Position numbers and translations under genes: made by a program
Notes under the pieces: generated by a model
What the model was told of the DNA's origin: nothing
What the model saw: only the letters and a program-made list of their open reading frames with translations
Database searches by the model: none
Part shown: positions 37,950-45,118 of the stretch, in pieces
Position numbering within the stretch: the first letter of the stretch is position 1
Layout of the letters: every line of letters starts with the position of its first letter
From: Streptomyces stelliscabiei
Lineage (GTDB): Bacteria; Actinomycetota; Actinomycetes; Streptomycetales; Streptomycetaceae
Length of the DNA: 64,000 nt
Reading direction: 5' to 3'
Assembly (NCBI RefSeq): GCF_014873495.1
Contig: NZ_JADBGF010000001.1
Span: forward strand, 2,666,001 to 2,730,000

Positions 37950-38765
37950 CTACGGCTTGCGCGCCACCGCCCCGTATCCCGGGATGATCCCGTCGTCCTG
38001 TCCGGGGACGGGTTCGCCGAGTTCGGGGTGCCAGTGCTGGGGCACCTCGACGCCGGGGTCGACCAGTTCGAGGCCGTCGAAGAAGCGGGTGAACTCCTCG
38101 CGGGAGCGCAGGGCCAGGGTGACGCCCGCGGCCTTGAGCTTCTCGGTCGCGGCCCTGGACTCCTCGGGGGTGAAGTCGGCGGTGGCGTGCGAGATGACGA
38201 GGTAGCTGCCGGAGGGCAGTTCGGACATCAGCCGCTGGACCAGGGCGTGCGCGCCGTCCTCGTCGGAGACGAAGTGCAGCAGCGCGATCAGCGAGAGCGC
38301 CACGGGCCGGTCGAAGTCCAGGATCTTCCTGGCGCCTTCGACGACGGCGTGCGGGTCGCGCACGTCGGCCTGCAGATACTCGGTGCGCCCCTCGGGCGTA
38401 CCGCGCAGCAGGGCGGCCGCGTGGGCCAGCACGATGGGATCGTTGTCGCAGTAGACGACGTGCGCGTCGGGGGCGACGCGCTGGGCGATCTGGTGCAGGT
38501 TCGGCTCGGTGGGGATGCCGGTGCCGATGTCGAGGAACTGCCGTACGCCGTTCTCCGTGAGCCAGCGTGTGGAGCGGTGCATGAAGGCGCGGTTGACCTG
38601 TGCCATCACCGGCACCCGGGGATCGAGGGCCAGCATCTGCCTGCCCATGGCCTCGTCGACGGGGTAGTTGTCCTTGCCGCCGAGGTACCAGTCGTACATG
38701 CGCGCGGGGTGGGGTCTGCTCGTGTCGATCTCGACGGGGGGACTCCCGTTCATGACGAACTCCAT
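37950..38765 (-). CDS. DUF574 SAM-dependent methyltransferase (SAV2177 type)
   Basis: A 271-residue methyltransferase of the actinomycete family DUF574/Methyltransf_19. Diagnostic stretches: ARMYDWYLGGKDNYPVDE, FLDIGTGIPTEPNLHQIAQ (SAM-binding motif), VVYCDNDPIVLAHAAALL and EFTRFFDGLELVDPGVE. Streptomyces genomes have many paralogues, often next to XRE regulators and DUF397 genes, as here. The substrate has not been established. The start at 38765 gives MEFVMNGSPP; an ATG four codons later is equally possible. Confidence 0.93.
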   Translation of the reverse strand: MEFVMNGSPPVEIDTSRPHPARMYDWYLGGKDNYPVDEAMGRQMLALDPRVPVMAQVNRAFMHRSTRWLTENGVRQFLDIGTGIPTEPNLHQIAQRVAPDAHVVYCDNDPIVLAHAAALLRGTPEGRTEYLQADVRDPHAVVEGARKILDFDRPVALSLIALLHFVSDEDGAHALVQRLMSELPSGSYLVISHATADFTPEESRAATEKLKAAGVTLALRSREEFTRFFDGLELVDPGVEVPQHWHPELGEPVPGQDDGIIPGYGAVARKP

Positions 38766-38844
38766 GGGAACGTGCGGCGGCAGGTGATCAACTCAAGGCC
38801 AACATAGGGAAAGCGGCTGAACAACAGGGAGGGCGCAACAGGCC

Positions 38845-39123
38845 TCAGGACAGGAGGAAGTCGGCCACCCCCGCCTTGGCGCCCTGGATGAAGGCGTTCA
38901 TCTCGTCGGGTGTGTAGATCAGTGCCGGTCCGTCGGGGTCGGTGGACTGCCGTACGGCGATGCGGCCGTCGGCGAGCTTCATGGCCTCCAGGCAGTTGCC
39001 GCCGTTGCCTCCGCTCCAGGGCTTGTGCCAGCCCTCGCTGCCGAGTTCCCGGGCGGGCATGCCGTTGTAGACGCGTGTGTGCGGCTGCTTGCGCGTGCGC
39101 GACTGCGACTTGACGAGTTCCAT
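38845..39123 (-). CDS. DUF397-domain protein
   Basis: A 92-residue protein with a DUF397 domain: GWHKPWSGGNGGNCLEAMKLADGRIAVRQSTDPDGPALIY (split here as GWHKPWSGGNGGNCLE, then VRQSTDPDGPALIY). These small proteins are found almost only in actinomycetes, beside an XRE-DUF5753 regulator; in the WhiJ and BldB-linked systems they affect development. Its start is 9 bases after the XRE stop codon, making the pair an operon. A plausible role is to modulate the neighbouring regulator, which is inference from family context. Confidence 0.92.
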   Translation of the reverse strand: MELVKSQSRTRKQPHTRVYNGMPARELGSEGWHKPWSGGNGGNCLEAMKLADGRIAVRQSTDPDGPALIYTPDEMNAFIQGAKAGVADFLLS

Positions 39124-39132
39124 TCGGTGTCT

Positions 39133-39993
39133 TCAGAGCTCCTTGCGGAGATCCCTGAGGATCTCCTTCGTGCGTTGTGCCGTGGCGGCCTGCGCCGCCA
39201 TGCGGTCCATGACCTCGAGGTGGGTCGCCACCTCGGAGCGGTCGTCCAGATAGACGGCGCCGGTCAGGTACTCGCTGTAGACCATGTCCGGAAGTTCGGG
39301 CATGGCGAAACGGAACAGGACGAACGGCCCGTAGGTGCCGGGGTGCGGTCCTGTGGCGAAGGGGGCGACCTGGAGCGTGACATGGGTCAGCTCCATGGCG
39401 TCCAGCAGTCGGTCGATCTGGGCGCGCATGACCGCCGGTCCTCCGACGGGGCGGCGCAGGACGGTCTCGTCCATCACGCACCACAGCCGGGGCGCGTCCT
39501 CACGGGTGAGCAGTTCCTGCCGTTGCATGCGCAAGGCGACATGGCGCTCGATGTCCTCGGGCTTGGTCTGGCCGATGGCGCCGGAGGTCATGACGCCGCG
39601 CGCGTAGTCCTCGGTCTGCAGCAGGCCGGGGACGAAGTGGGGGTCGTAGCCGCGGATCAGGCCGGCCGCGCCCTCCAGGCTGACGTACATGGAGAACCAG
39701 CCCGGCAGGATGTCGTGGTAGCGCTGCCACCAGCCGGGCTTGTTGGCGTCCTCGGCGAGCCGGACGAAGGTCTCGGCCTCTTCGTCGCCGACCCCGTACG
39801 CCTTCAACAGGAGCTGGAGGTAGGGGATTTTGAGGGCGACCTCGGCGGTCTCCATGCGGCGGACGGTGGCGGCGGCGACGTGCAGGATGCGTCCGGCCTC
39901 CTCGCGCCGGATGCCCGCACGCTCGCGCAGGTCCAGCAGCCGCCGGCCCAGCACGACCTGGCCGACCGTCGGCGCGGACCGCGGCTCGCTCAT
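39133..39993 (-). CDS. XRE-family regulator with DUF5753 domain (WhiJ-like)
   Basis: A 286-residue regulator. Residues 8-75 form an XRE helix-turn-helix (VVLGRRLLDLRERAGIRREEAGRIL then TVRRMETAEVALKIPYLQLLL in two parts). Residues 100-285 form the DUF5753 domain, recognised by LIRGYDPHFVPGLLQTEDYAR and MRAQIDRLLDAMEL. This arrangement is that of WhiJ and other developmental regulators. The ATG at 39993 is preceded by GAGGGGCGAG. It is divergent from an RsbW-like ATPase gene, with two inverted repeats in between, and is followed closely by the DUF397 gene. Confidence 0.93.
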   Translation of the reverse strand: MSEPRSAPTVGQVVLGRRLLDLRERAGIRREEAGRILHVAAATVRRMETAEVALKIPYLQLLLKAYGVGDEEAETFVRLAEDANKPGWWQRYHDILPGWFSMYVSLEGAAGLIRGYDPHFVPGLLQTEDYARGVMTSGAIGQTKPEDIERHVALRMQRQELLTREDAPRLWCVMDETVLRRPVGGPAVMRAQIDRLLDAMELTHVTLQVAPFATGPHPGTYGPFVLFRFAMPELPDMVYSEYLTGAVYLDDRSEVATHLEVMDRMAAQAATAQRTKEILRDLRKEL

Positions 39994-40216
39994 CTCGCCC
40001 CTCTCTTCTCTGACTCTGCGCTGACCTGCGTCGATTCCCGGCCTGTCGGGTTGCGGCAGCCGGGCGGCGCTGTTTCGGGCCTTGCGCGCCGCGTGTGGCC
40101 GTGTACGCAAACGAACACTGTGCGTGCTTAAGAACGTTGTGCGAGGGATTTCCAACTGGCGCCGCTACACGTGCTGTTGCGTGCAGTGTGCCATGACCGT
40201 TCAGAGAGTCATACGG

Positions 40217-40237
40217 CACTCTGCAATTTTCAGAGTG
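40217..40237. promoter_or_regulatory. Candidate operator 1 in WhiJ-like divergent region
   Basis: Perfect inverted repeat CACTCTG-CAATTTT-CAGAGTG. It is A/T-rich at its centre and stands between the XRE and the ATPase genes. Confidence 0.5.
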
Positions 40238-40252
40238 ACACTTGCCAAGTGT
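40238..40252. promoter_or_regulatory. Candidate operator 2 in WhiJ-like divergent region
   Basis: Perfect inverted repeat ACACTT-GCC-AAGTGT directly next to operator 1 and 17 bases upstream of the chosen start of the ATPase gene. Confidence 0.5.
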
Positions 40253-40268
40253 TCACGGCGGGGCGATA

Positions 40269-41114
40269 GTGGCAAGCGTGATTCCGCCCCCTGCGCCGTT
40301 AGGAACAGACGCCGCCGGAGACCGTGTCGGTCCCGGTCCGGCCGCCGGGGCGCGCCCCGAGACAATCGCCGAGCGCCGGTTTCGATTCGAGCTGGCCGCG
40401 CACCCGGGTGCCGTGGCCCAGGCCCGGCGTGTGACCCGTACCCAGCTCACCGGCTGGGCCGTCTGCGAGGACACCTGCGACACGGCCGCCCTGGTCGTGT
40501 CCGAGCTGGTGACCAACGCGATCGTGCACACCGCGAGCACCCAGATCGTCTGCGAGCTGCTGGACGGCGACGAGCTGGTGCGCATAGTGGTACGGGACGA
40601 GGGCTGTGCGCCCGGTGAACCGCACCCCTCGCCGCAGCGGCCGGAGGAGGAACACGGCAGAGGGCTGCTCCTCATAGAGTCGCTCTGTCGTTCCTGGGGG
40701 GCGCAGCCGGTCGGTCTGGGGCTCCTGGTGTGGGCGGACGTGCCGCGCGGGCTCCTCGCCGACACGGTCTGCCCCGACCTGGGCGCGAGCGCGGTGACCG
40801 TCACGAGCCTGACCCCGGCCGCGGACACGGCGGCCCGGTCCGATCTGGGCTGGGGCGCGAAGAAGCCGCCGCCGGAGGGCCGGGAGGCCGAGCCGGAGGC
40901 CTTCCGCCTCACGGGCGCCGACGGTCTCGGCGGTGGTGCCGGAGCCCGCAGGGACACCGCGACCCGCCGGAGTGGCGAGACCCGTGGAGGAACCGAGGTC
41001 CGCAGGGGCATCGCCGGCCTCGCGGTGGCCGGGGGTCGCCCGGGTACGGAGAGTCGTCGGGAAGTCGAGGTCCGGCCCGAAGTCGGACGCTGGTCGGGGG
41101 CCGAATGGGTGTGA
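40269..41114 (+). CDS. RsbW-like ATP-binding protein (AbaA/WhiJ-cluster type)
   Basis: A 281-residue protein. Residues 35-150 form a HATPase_c (GHKL) domain like that of anti-sigma factors: N-box LVVSELVTNAIVHTAS and G-boxes VVRDEGCAPGEP and EEEHGRGLLLIESL. The following 130 residues are low-complexity and charged, with no recognised domain. Such proteins sit beside XRE-DUF5753 and DUF397 genes in many Streptomyces clusters and are thought to sequester partners. The GTG at 40269 has GGCGGGG upstream; GTG at 40278 is an alternative. Its stop overlaps the next gene's GTG. Confidence 0.88.
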   Translation: MASVIPPPAPLGTDAAGDRVGPGPAAGARPETIAERRFRFELAAHPGAVAQARRVTRTQLTGWAVCEDTCDTAALVVSELVTNAIVHTASTQIVCELLDGDELVRIVVRDEGCAPGEPHPSPQRPEEEHGRGLLLIESLCRSWGAQPVGLGLLVWADVPRGLLADTVCPDLGASAVTVTSLTPAADTAARSDLGWGAKKPPPEGREAEPEAFRLTGADGLGGGAGARRDTATRRSGETRGGTEVRRGIAGLAVAGGRPGTESRREVEVRPEVGRWSGAEWV

Positions 41115-41575
41115 GCGCGTCGATCGGTCCCGCTCGGCCCCCCGGTGGGGGCAGAGTGGCTCGCGTGGTGAGCCTCGACACCCTGACCCGTCTGCGCCGC
41201 GCCCAGCGCCCCGCCGCGACGCCCCGCCCCGTCCCCCTGCCCGAGGGCATGACCGCGCCCATGGGCTGCGACGCGGTGACCGTACCGGCCCGCTTCGGGC
41301 CGCTGGTCCTGCCCCGCCTGCCCCGTGTGGGGTGCGTCTACGCCGACAGGGCGCACTGGTGGTGGATCGTGCCCGCCGACTCCGACTACGCGCTGGAGTG
41401 GCCCGCCCCGGTGCGCTACACCACCGGCGCGCTGGTCGCCGACGGTGCGGACGTGCCCGCGCTGATCCTCCGGCCGGAGGGGGCCATCGCCTACACCCCG
41501 CCGATACCGCTGTACCTGGCGCTGTGCCGGGTCACGGGGACCACACCGTCCTGGTCCCGGACGATGACCGCGTAG
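41111..41575 (+). CDS. Conserved hypothetical protein, translationally coupled to RsbW-like gene
   Basis: A 154-residue protein whose GTG start overlaps the stop of the ATPase gene (GTGA), showing coupled translation. The N-terminal 45 residues are rich in Arg and Pro; the rest has short strands and an aromatic patch AHWWWIVPADSDYALEWP. I recognise no known domain. The ATPase and this protein probably act together. Alternative later GTG starts at 41155 and 41167 cannot be excluded. Confidence 0.72.
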   Translation: MSASIGPARPPGGGRVARVVSLDTLTRLRRAQRPAATPRPVPLPEGMTAPMGCDAVTVPARFGPLVLPRLPRVGCVYADRAHWWWIVPADSDYALEWPAPVRYTTGALVADGADVPALILRPEGAIAYTPPIPLYLALCRVTGTTPSWSRTMTA

Positions 41576-41890
41576 GACTCCGCGGCCCTCTGTTGCCTCC
41601 GCGGCGCGCACTGCCTCCGCGTCCTCCGCTGCCTCCGCGTCCTCCGCTGCCTACCGCGTCTTCCGCGGCCTCCGCGCCCTCTGCTGCCTACCGCGTCCCC
41701 AGCAACCCCTGCCGCCTCCACCACCCGAGCGGTGTGCGGCCCCTTCACCCGCCTCGCGACGTACTCCTCCCTGCCTCTTCGCGCCCCGGCGTGCTCCGGG
41801 CGGACGAGGGTCCGGTCGTCGTGCGCCCTGGTCGGGGGCGGGGTGCGCCGGGATAGTGGCCTGTCGGCGACGACTCGGGGGAGGCCGTGG
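41576..41890. other. 315-base gap with 18-bp proline-codon-like repeats
   Basis: After the hypothetical gene there are two identical 18-bp units (41611-41628 and 41629-41646; CTGCCTCCGCGTCCTCCG) and several diverged copies up to about 41700. The last 100 bases lead into the ABC exporter. No gene or clear hairpin was seen. Confidence 0.7.
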
Positions 41891-43915
41891 GTGGGCAAGG
41901 CGCGTGACGGGGACAAGCCGGAGACCTCGGAGTCGGAGCTGCTGCTGTTCGGGGGGCCGCTGCGGTACGACATGGGCTGGTCGCAGCATGCGAACGCGTT
42001 TCTGGAGCTGAACTTCCGCGCGATGGTGCGACGGCTGCCGTCACTGCTCGCGTCGAGTTTCCGGCTGGCCTGGCAGGCGGACCGCTGGGCGGCCCGGACC
42101 GTGCTGGCGTCCGAGACGGGCCGCGGTCTCGCCCAGGCGGTGAGCCTGCTCGCGATGAACTCGATCCTGGCCCGGCTGATCGCGGACGGTACGGTCGAGC
42201 AGCGCCTCCGGGGCGCCGCCCCCGCGCTCGTCGCCATCGCCGCCGTGATGCTGGTCTCGACCCTGCTGCGGGCCGCGTCGACGTACGCCACGGGCCGGCT
42301 GGAGCCGAAGGTGGAGCGCGTCGCGACCGAGCTGTATCTGGAGCGGGCGGCGGCCGTGGAGCTGTCCGCGATCGAGGACGACGGCTTCCACAAGCTGCTG
42401 GACACCGCGAAGTACGGCGCCCAGTCCGCCCGCCGGATGATCAGCTACTCGGCGCACGTGGTGAACGCGTTGATCTCGCTGATCGCGGCGGCCGGTGTGC
42501 TGACCGTGCTGCACCCGGCCCTGCTGCCGCTGCTCGTCACGATGACGCTGCCGAGCGCCTGGAGCGCGCTGACGATCGCCCGTCGCCGGTACACGTCCTT
42601 CCACGCCTGGGTGCAGCACGCGCGCGCGGGTTATCTGATCGGCTCCCTGCTGATCGAGCCGGAGGCCGCGCCGGAGATCCGGGTGCACGGTGTCGGCCCG
42701 TTCCTGCTGCGTCACTTCCGCTCCATGTCGGAGACGGCCGAGGCGGAACAGGCCCGCCTGGCCCGGCTGGCGGCCCGTACGGGCCTGTACGCGGCGCTGT
42801 GGACCGGGCTGGCCACCGTGGCGACGTACGCGACGCTGGGCGGTCTGCTGCTCGCCGGCGCGATGGCCCTGTCCGTGGCCGGGACGGCCGTCATCGCGAT
42901 CCGCACCGGCTCCGCCAGCCTCGACACCCTGGTGCTGGAGGTGAACTCCCTGCACGAGGAGGCCCTCTTCGTGGGCGACATGCAGCGCCTGTACGTGGAG
43001 GCCGCCAAGCGCGCGATCCCGGAGGGCGGTGACGCGCTGCCCGAGGACCCGCGGGAGATCCGGCTGGAGAACGTGACCTTCACCTACCCGGGCAAGGCCG
43101 CCCGGCCCGCGCTGAGCGATGTCACCCTGACCGTGCCGCTGGGCAAGATCGTGGCGCTCGTCGGGGAGAACGGCTCGGGCAAGACCACCCTGGTCAAGCT
43201 GCTCGCCGGGCTGTACGCCCCCGACCAGGGCAAGATCATGTGGGACGGCGTGGACGCGGCGGGCGCCGACCGGCGCCGGCTCGCCGAGCGCATCGCGATG
43301 GTCGCGCAGGACTTCAAGCGGTGGCCGTTCACGGCCCGCGTCAATCTGGCGATCGGACGCCCCTCGGCGCCGCTGACCGAGGAGCGGCTCGCCGCGGCCG
43401 TCGCCGAGGCCGGGGCACAGGACGTGCTGGAGGATCTGCCGCGCGGCCTGGACACGTTGCTGGGCAGGGGGTTCAGCGGCGGGCACGAACTGTCGGGCGG
43501 GCAGTGGCAGCGACTCGGGATCGCACGGGCCGCGTACCGGCGCGGGCGCATCCTGATCGTCGACGAGCCGACGGCGGCCCTGGACGCCCGCGCCGAGCTG
43601 GAGGTCTTCGAGAAGATCCGCGCCCTGGCGGGCACCGGTCAGACGGTCGTCCTGATCACGCACCGGCTGGCGTCGGTGCGCCACGCCGACCTCGTGCACG
43701 TCCTCGACCAGGGCCGTCTCGTGGAATCCGGCACCCCGGAGGAGCTGCTGGCCACGGGCGGGGTGTACGCGGAGCTGTACTCGTTGCAGGCGGAGCAGTT
43801 CGCGGCGAAGGTGCCGGCGCCCGCGCGGGTCCCCACGACGGCGCCGGCCACGGCTCCCGAGCCGGCGCCGACCGGGGCCTCCTCGGCGAAGGCTGCCTCG
43901 CCGGAGCCGGGGTGA
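41891..43915 (+). CDS. ABC transporter, fused membrane and ATPase domains (exporter type)
   Basis: A 674-residue half-transporter that works as a dimer. Residues 60-370 form the membrane domain with about six helices, and 385-650 the ATPase: Walker A GENGSGKT (residues 425-432), signature LSGGQWQR (534-541), Walker B ILIVDEP (554-560) and H-loop LITHR. The C-terminal tail is Ala/Pro-rich. The GTG at 41891 is fixed by GGGGGAGG six bases ahead. It resembles lipid or peptide exporters of the MsbA type; the cargo is unknown. Its stop lies only two bases from the stop of a convergent small gene. Confidence 0.93.
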   Translation: MGKARDGDKPETSESELLLFGGPLRYDMGWSQHANAFLELNFRAMVRRLPSLLASSFRLAWQADRWAARTVLASETGRGLAQAVSLLAMNSILARLIADGTVEQRLRGAAPALVAIAAVMLVSTLLRAASTYATGRLEPKVERVATELYLERAAAVELSAIEDDGFHKLLDTAKYGAQSARRMISYSAHVVNALISLIAAAGVLTVLHPALLPLLVTMTLPSAWSALTIARRRYTSFHAWVQHARAGYLIGSLLIEPEAAPEIRVHGVGPFLLRHFRSMSETAEAEQARLARLAARTGLYAALWTGLATVATYATLGGLLLAGAMALSVAGTAVIAIRTGSASLDTLVLEVNSLHEEALFVGDMQRLYVEAAKRAIPEGGDALPEDPREIRLENVTFTYPGKAARPALSDVTLTVPLGKIVALVGENGSGKTTLVKLLAGLYAPDQGKIMWDGVDAAGADRRRLAERIAMVAQDFKRWPFTARVNLAIGRPSAPLTEERLAAAVAEAGAQDVLEDLPRGLDTLLGRGFSGGHELSGGQWQRLGIARAAYRRGRILIVDEPTAALDARAELEVFEKIRALAGTGQTVVLITHRLASVRHADLVHVLDQGRLVESGTPEELLATGGVYAELYSLQAEQFAAKVPAPARVPTTAPATAPEPAPTGASSAKAASPEPG

Positions 43916-43917
43916 GG

Positions 43918-44103
43918 TCAGGCCGACGCGGTCACGGCGGTGTCGGCGCCGCGCACGATGACCAGGAACATGTCGGTCGCGATGTCCATCACGACCTCCG
44001 CCTGCAGCCCGTCGAGGCGGGCCGCGTGCGCCAGTTCCTCCGCCGGCCACGAGCCACGCGGCCCGCCGGCGGGAAAGCGCCCCAGCACCGTTCTCCCGTT
44101 CAT
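43918..44103 (-). CDS. Small conserved hypothetical protein (61 aa)
   Basis: A 61-residue protein with a very good ribosome site, GGAGGTG four bases before the ATG. It contains RFPAGGPRGSWPAEELAHAARLDG followed by a hydrophobic strand VVMDIATDMFLVIV; there is no clear signal peptide. The hydrophobic end might be a beta-strand or a short membrane segment. I do not recognise the family. Its stop codon is nearly adjacent to that of the ABC exporter, so the two transcripts converge. Confidence 0.75.
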   Translation of the reverse strand: MNGRTVLGRFPAGGPRGSWPAEELAHAARLDGLQAEVVMDIATDMFLVIVRGADTAVTASA

Positions 44104-44306
44104 GCTGCACCTCCATGTCGCGCCGTGCCCGTGGCCGGTGATCCGCGGCCGGGCAGCTTGTAGATTTAAACGCCAACCACGGGGTGAACGGCTCGGGAAG
44201 TGACGGTACTGAGACGTAGTTGACACGAGGTCAACGGTGGATCGTGAGGTACCTCTCAGAAACCACACATTCCGGTGACGCTACGTGCCGAATCTTGCGC
44301 TAATAG

Positions 44307-44732
44307 TTACTCCTCGTACTCGTCGCACTCGTCGTGGAAGCGGATCCGCTCGTCGCCCACTGCTCCCAGTGCCGTGAGGGCCAGCAGTCCGGCCGTGGAG
44401 CCGAGCCCCTCCAGGCCGCGCCCGTACGCCGAGTACGTGTGGAAGACCCGCTCGCGCTCCCGCAGGAAACAGCTCACGCCCGGTCGCTCGACGACGCCGA
44501 AATCATGATCGAACGCGTTGCCGAACGACGAGTGCCAGGGCACCGTCCAGCCCATGCGCGCCTTGAACGGGAGGATGCGCGTGTACGGCGCCCGCGACAC
44601 GACGGCGAACTCGGTGCCCCGCGCGCGCAGATGCGCGAGGTGCCCGATCTGGTCGAGGAAGGCCGAGCAGTCCCGGGAGCCCGCGTCCCACTCCGGGGCG
44701 AACACGAAGTGGTGCGTCCGCGGAAGCGCCAT
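44307..44732 (-). CDS. Short DUF899-family thioredoxin-like protein
   Basis: A 141-residue protein matching the central thioredoxin-like part of DUF899 proteins: FVFAPEWDAGSRDCSAFLDQIGHLAHL, then VVSRAPYTRILPFKARMGWTVPWHSSFGNAFDHDFG in two segments. Full-size DUF899 proteins are about 230 residues; this one lacks the usual N-terminal 60-90 residues. GGAGGAGG five bases before the ATG shows that translation starts here. Only one cysteine is present in the equivalent of the redox site. The C-terminus (RIRFHDECDEYEE) is acidic. Its function is unknown. Confidence 0.82.
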   Translation of the reverse strand: MALPRTHHFVFAPEWDAGSRDCSAFLDQIGHLAHLRARGTEFAVVSRAPYTRILPFKARMGWTVPWHSSFGNAFDHDFGVVERPGVSCFLRERERVFHTYSAYGRGLEGLGSTAGLLALTALGAVGDERIRFHDECDEYEE

Positions 44733-44820
44733 GTGTTCCTCCTCCGGTGCGGTACGTCATGTCGGGGTGGACCGGAGGGGGAGGCGGAACTCATCGGTCG
44801 GGCGGGACTTTCCGCCGCGT

Positions 44821-45006
44821 CTACTCGGGCGGCCTCTCGTAGTCCTGGATGCGCCTGCCGTGACCGCGGCCGGTGAGCGCGGTCAGCCGACCCGTCAGTT
44901 CCGCCGCGGTCGCGGGCACGTCGACGGTGAGCGGCTCGCGGTCGCGCATCACGACGTGGCCGTCGACGATCGTGGCGCGGGCCTCGGCGGAGCGGGCGCT
45001 GTGCAC
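44821..45006 (-). pseudogene. C-terminal remnant of an amidohydrolase (chlorohydrolase/deaminase type)
   Basis: A 61-codon open stretch whose translation, ATIVDGHVVMRDREPLTVDV, matches the C-terminal end of amidohydrolases such as guanine or cytosine deaminases. No start-side domain with metal-binding histidines exists upstream; the next gene's end begins after only 110 bases. It is best read as a remnant of a deleted gene and is unlikely to make a working enzyme. Confidence 0.6.
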
Positions 45007-45118
45007 GGGGGCGGGCCGATGGGGCGGACCCGCGGGCGCAGGCTCATGTGCGCCGGCTCACGTGGGCACGCCCACCGGCTCGTGCGCGCGCTCGGACGCG
45101 CCGGCCCGTGCCTACCGC

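Noticed and set aside
44307..44732. Treating the DUF899 frame as a pseudogene.
   Set aside because: It has a strong ribosome site at its own start and intact codons to the stop, so a short functional form is more likely.
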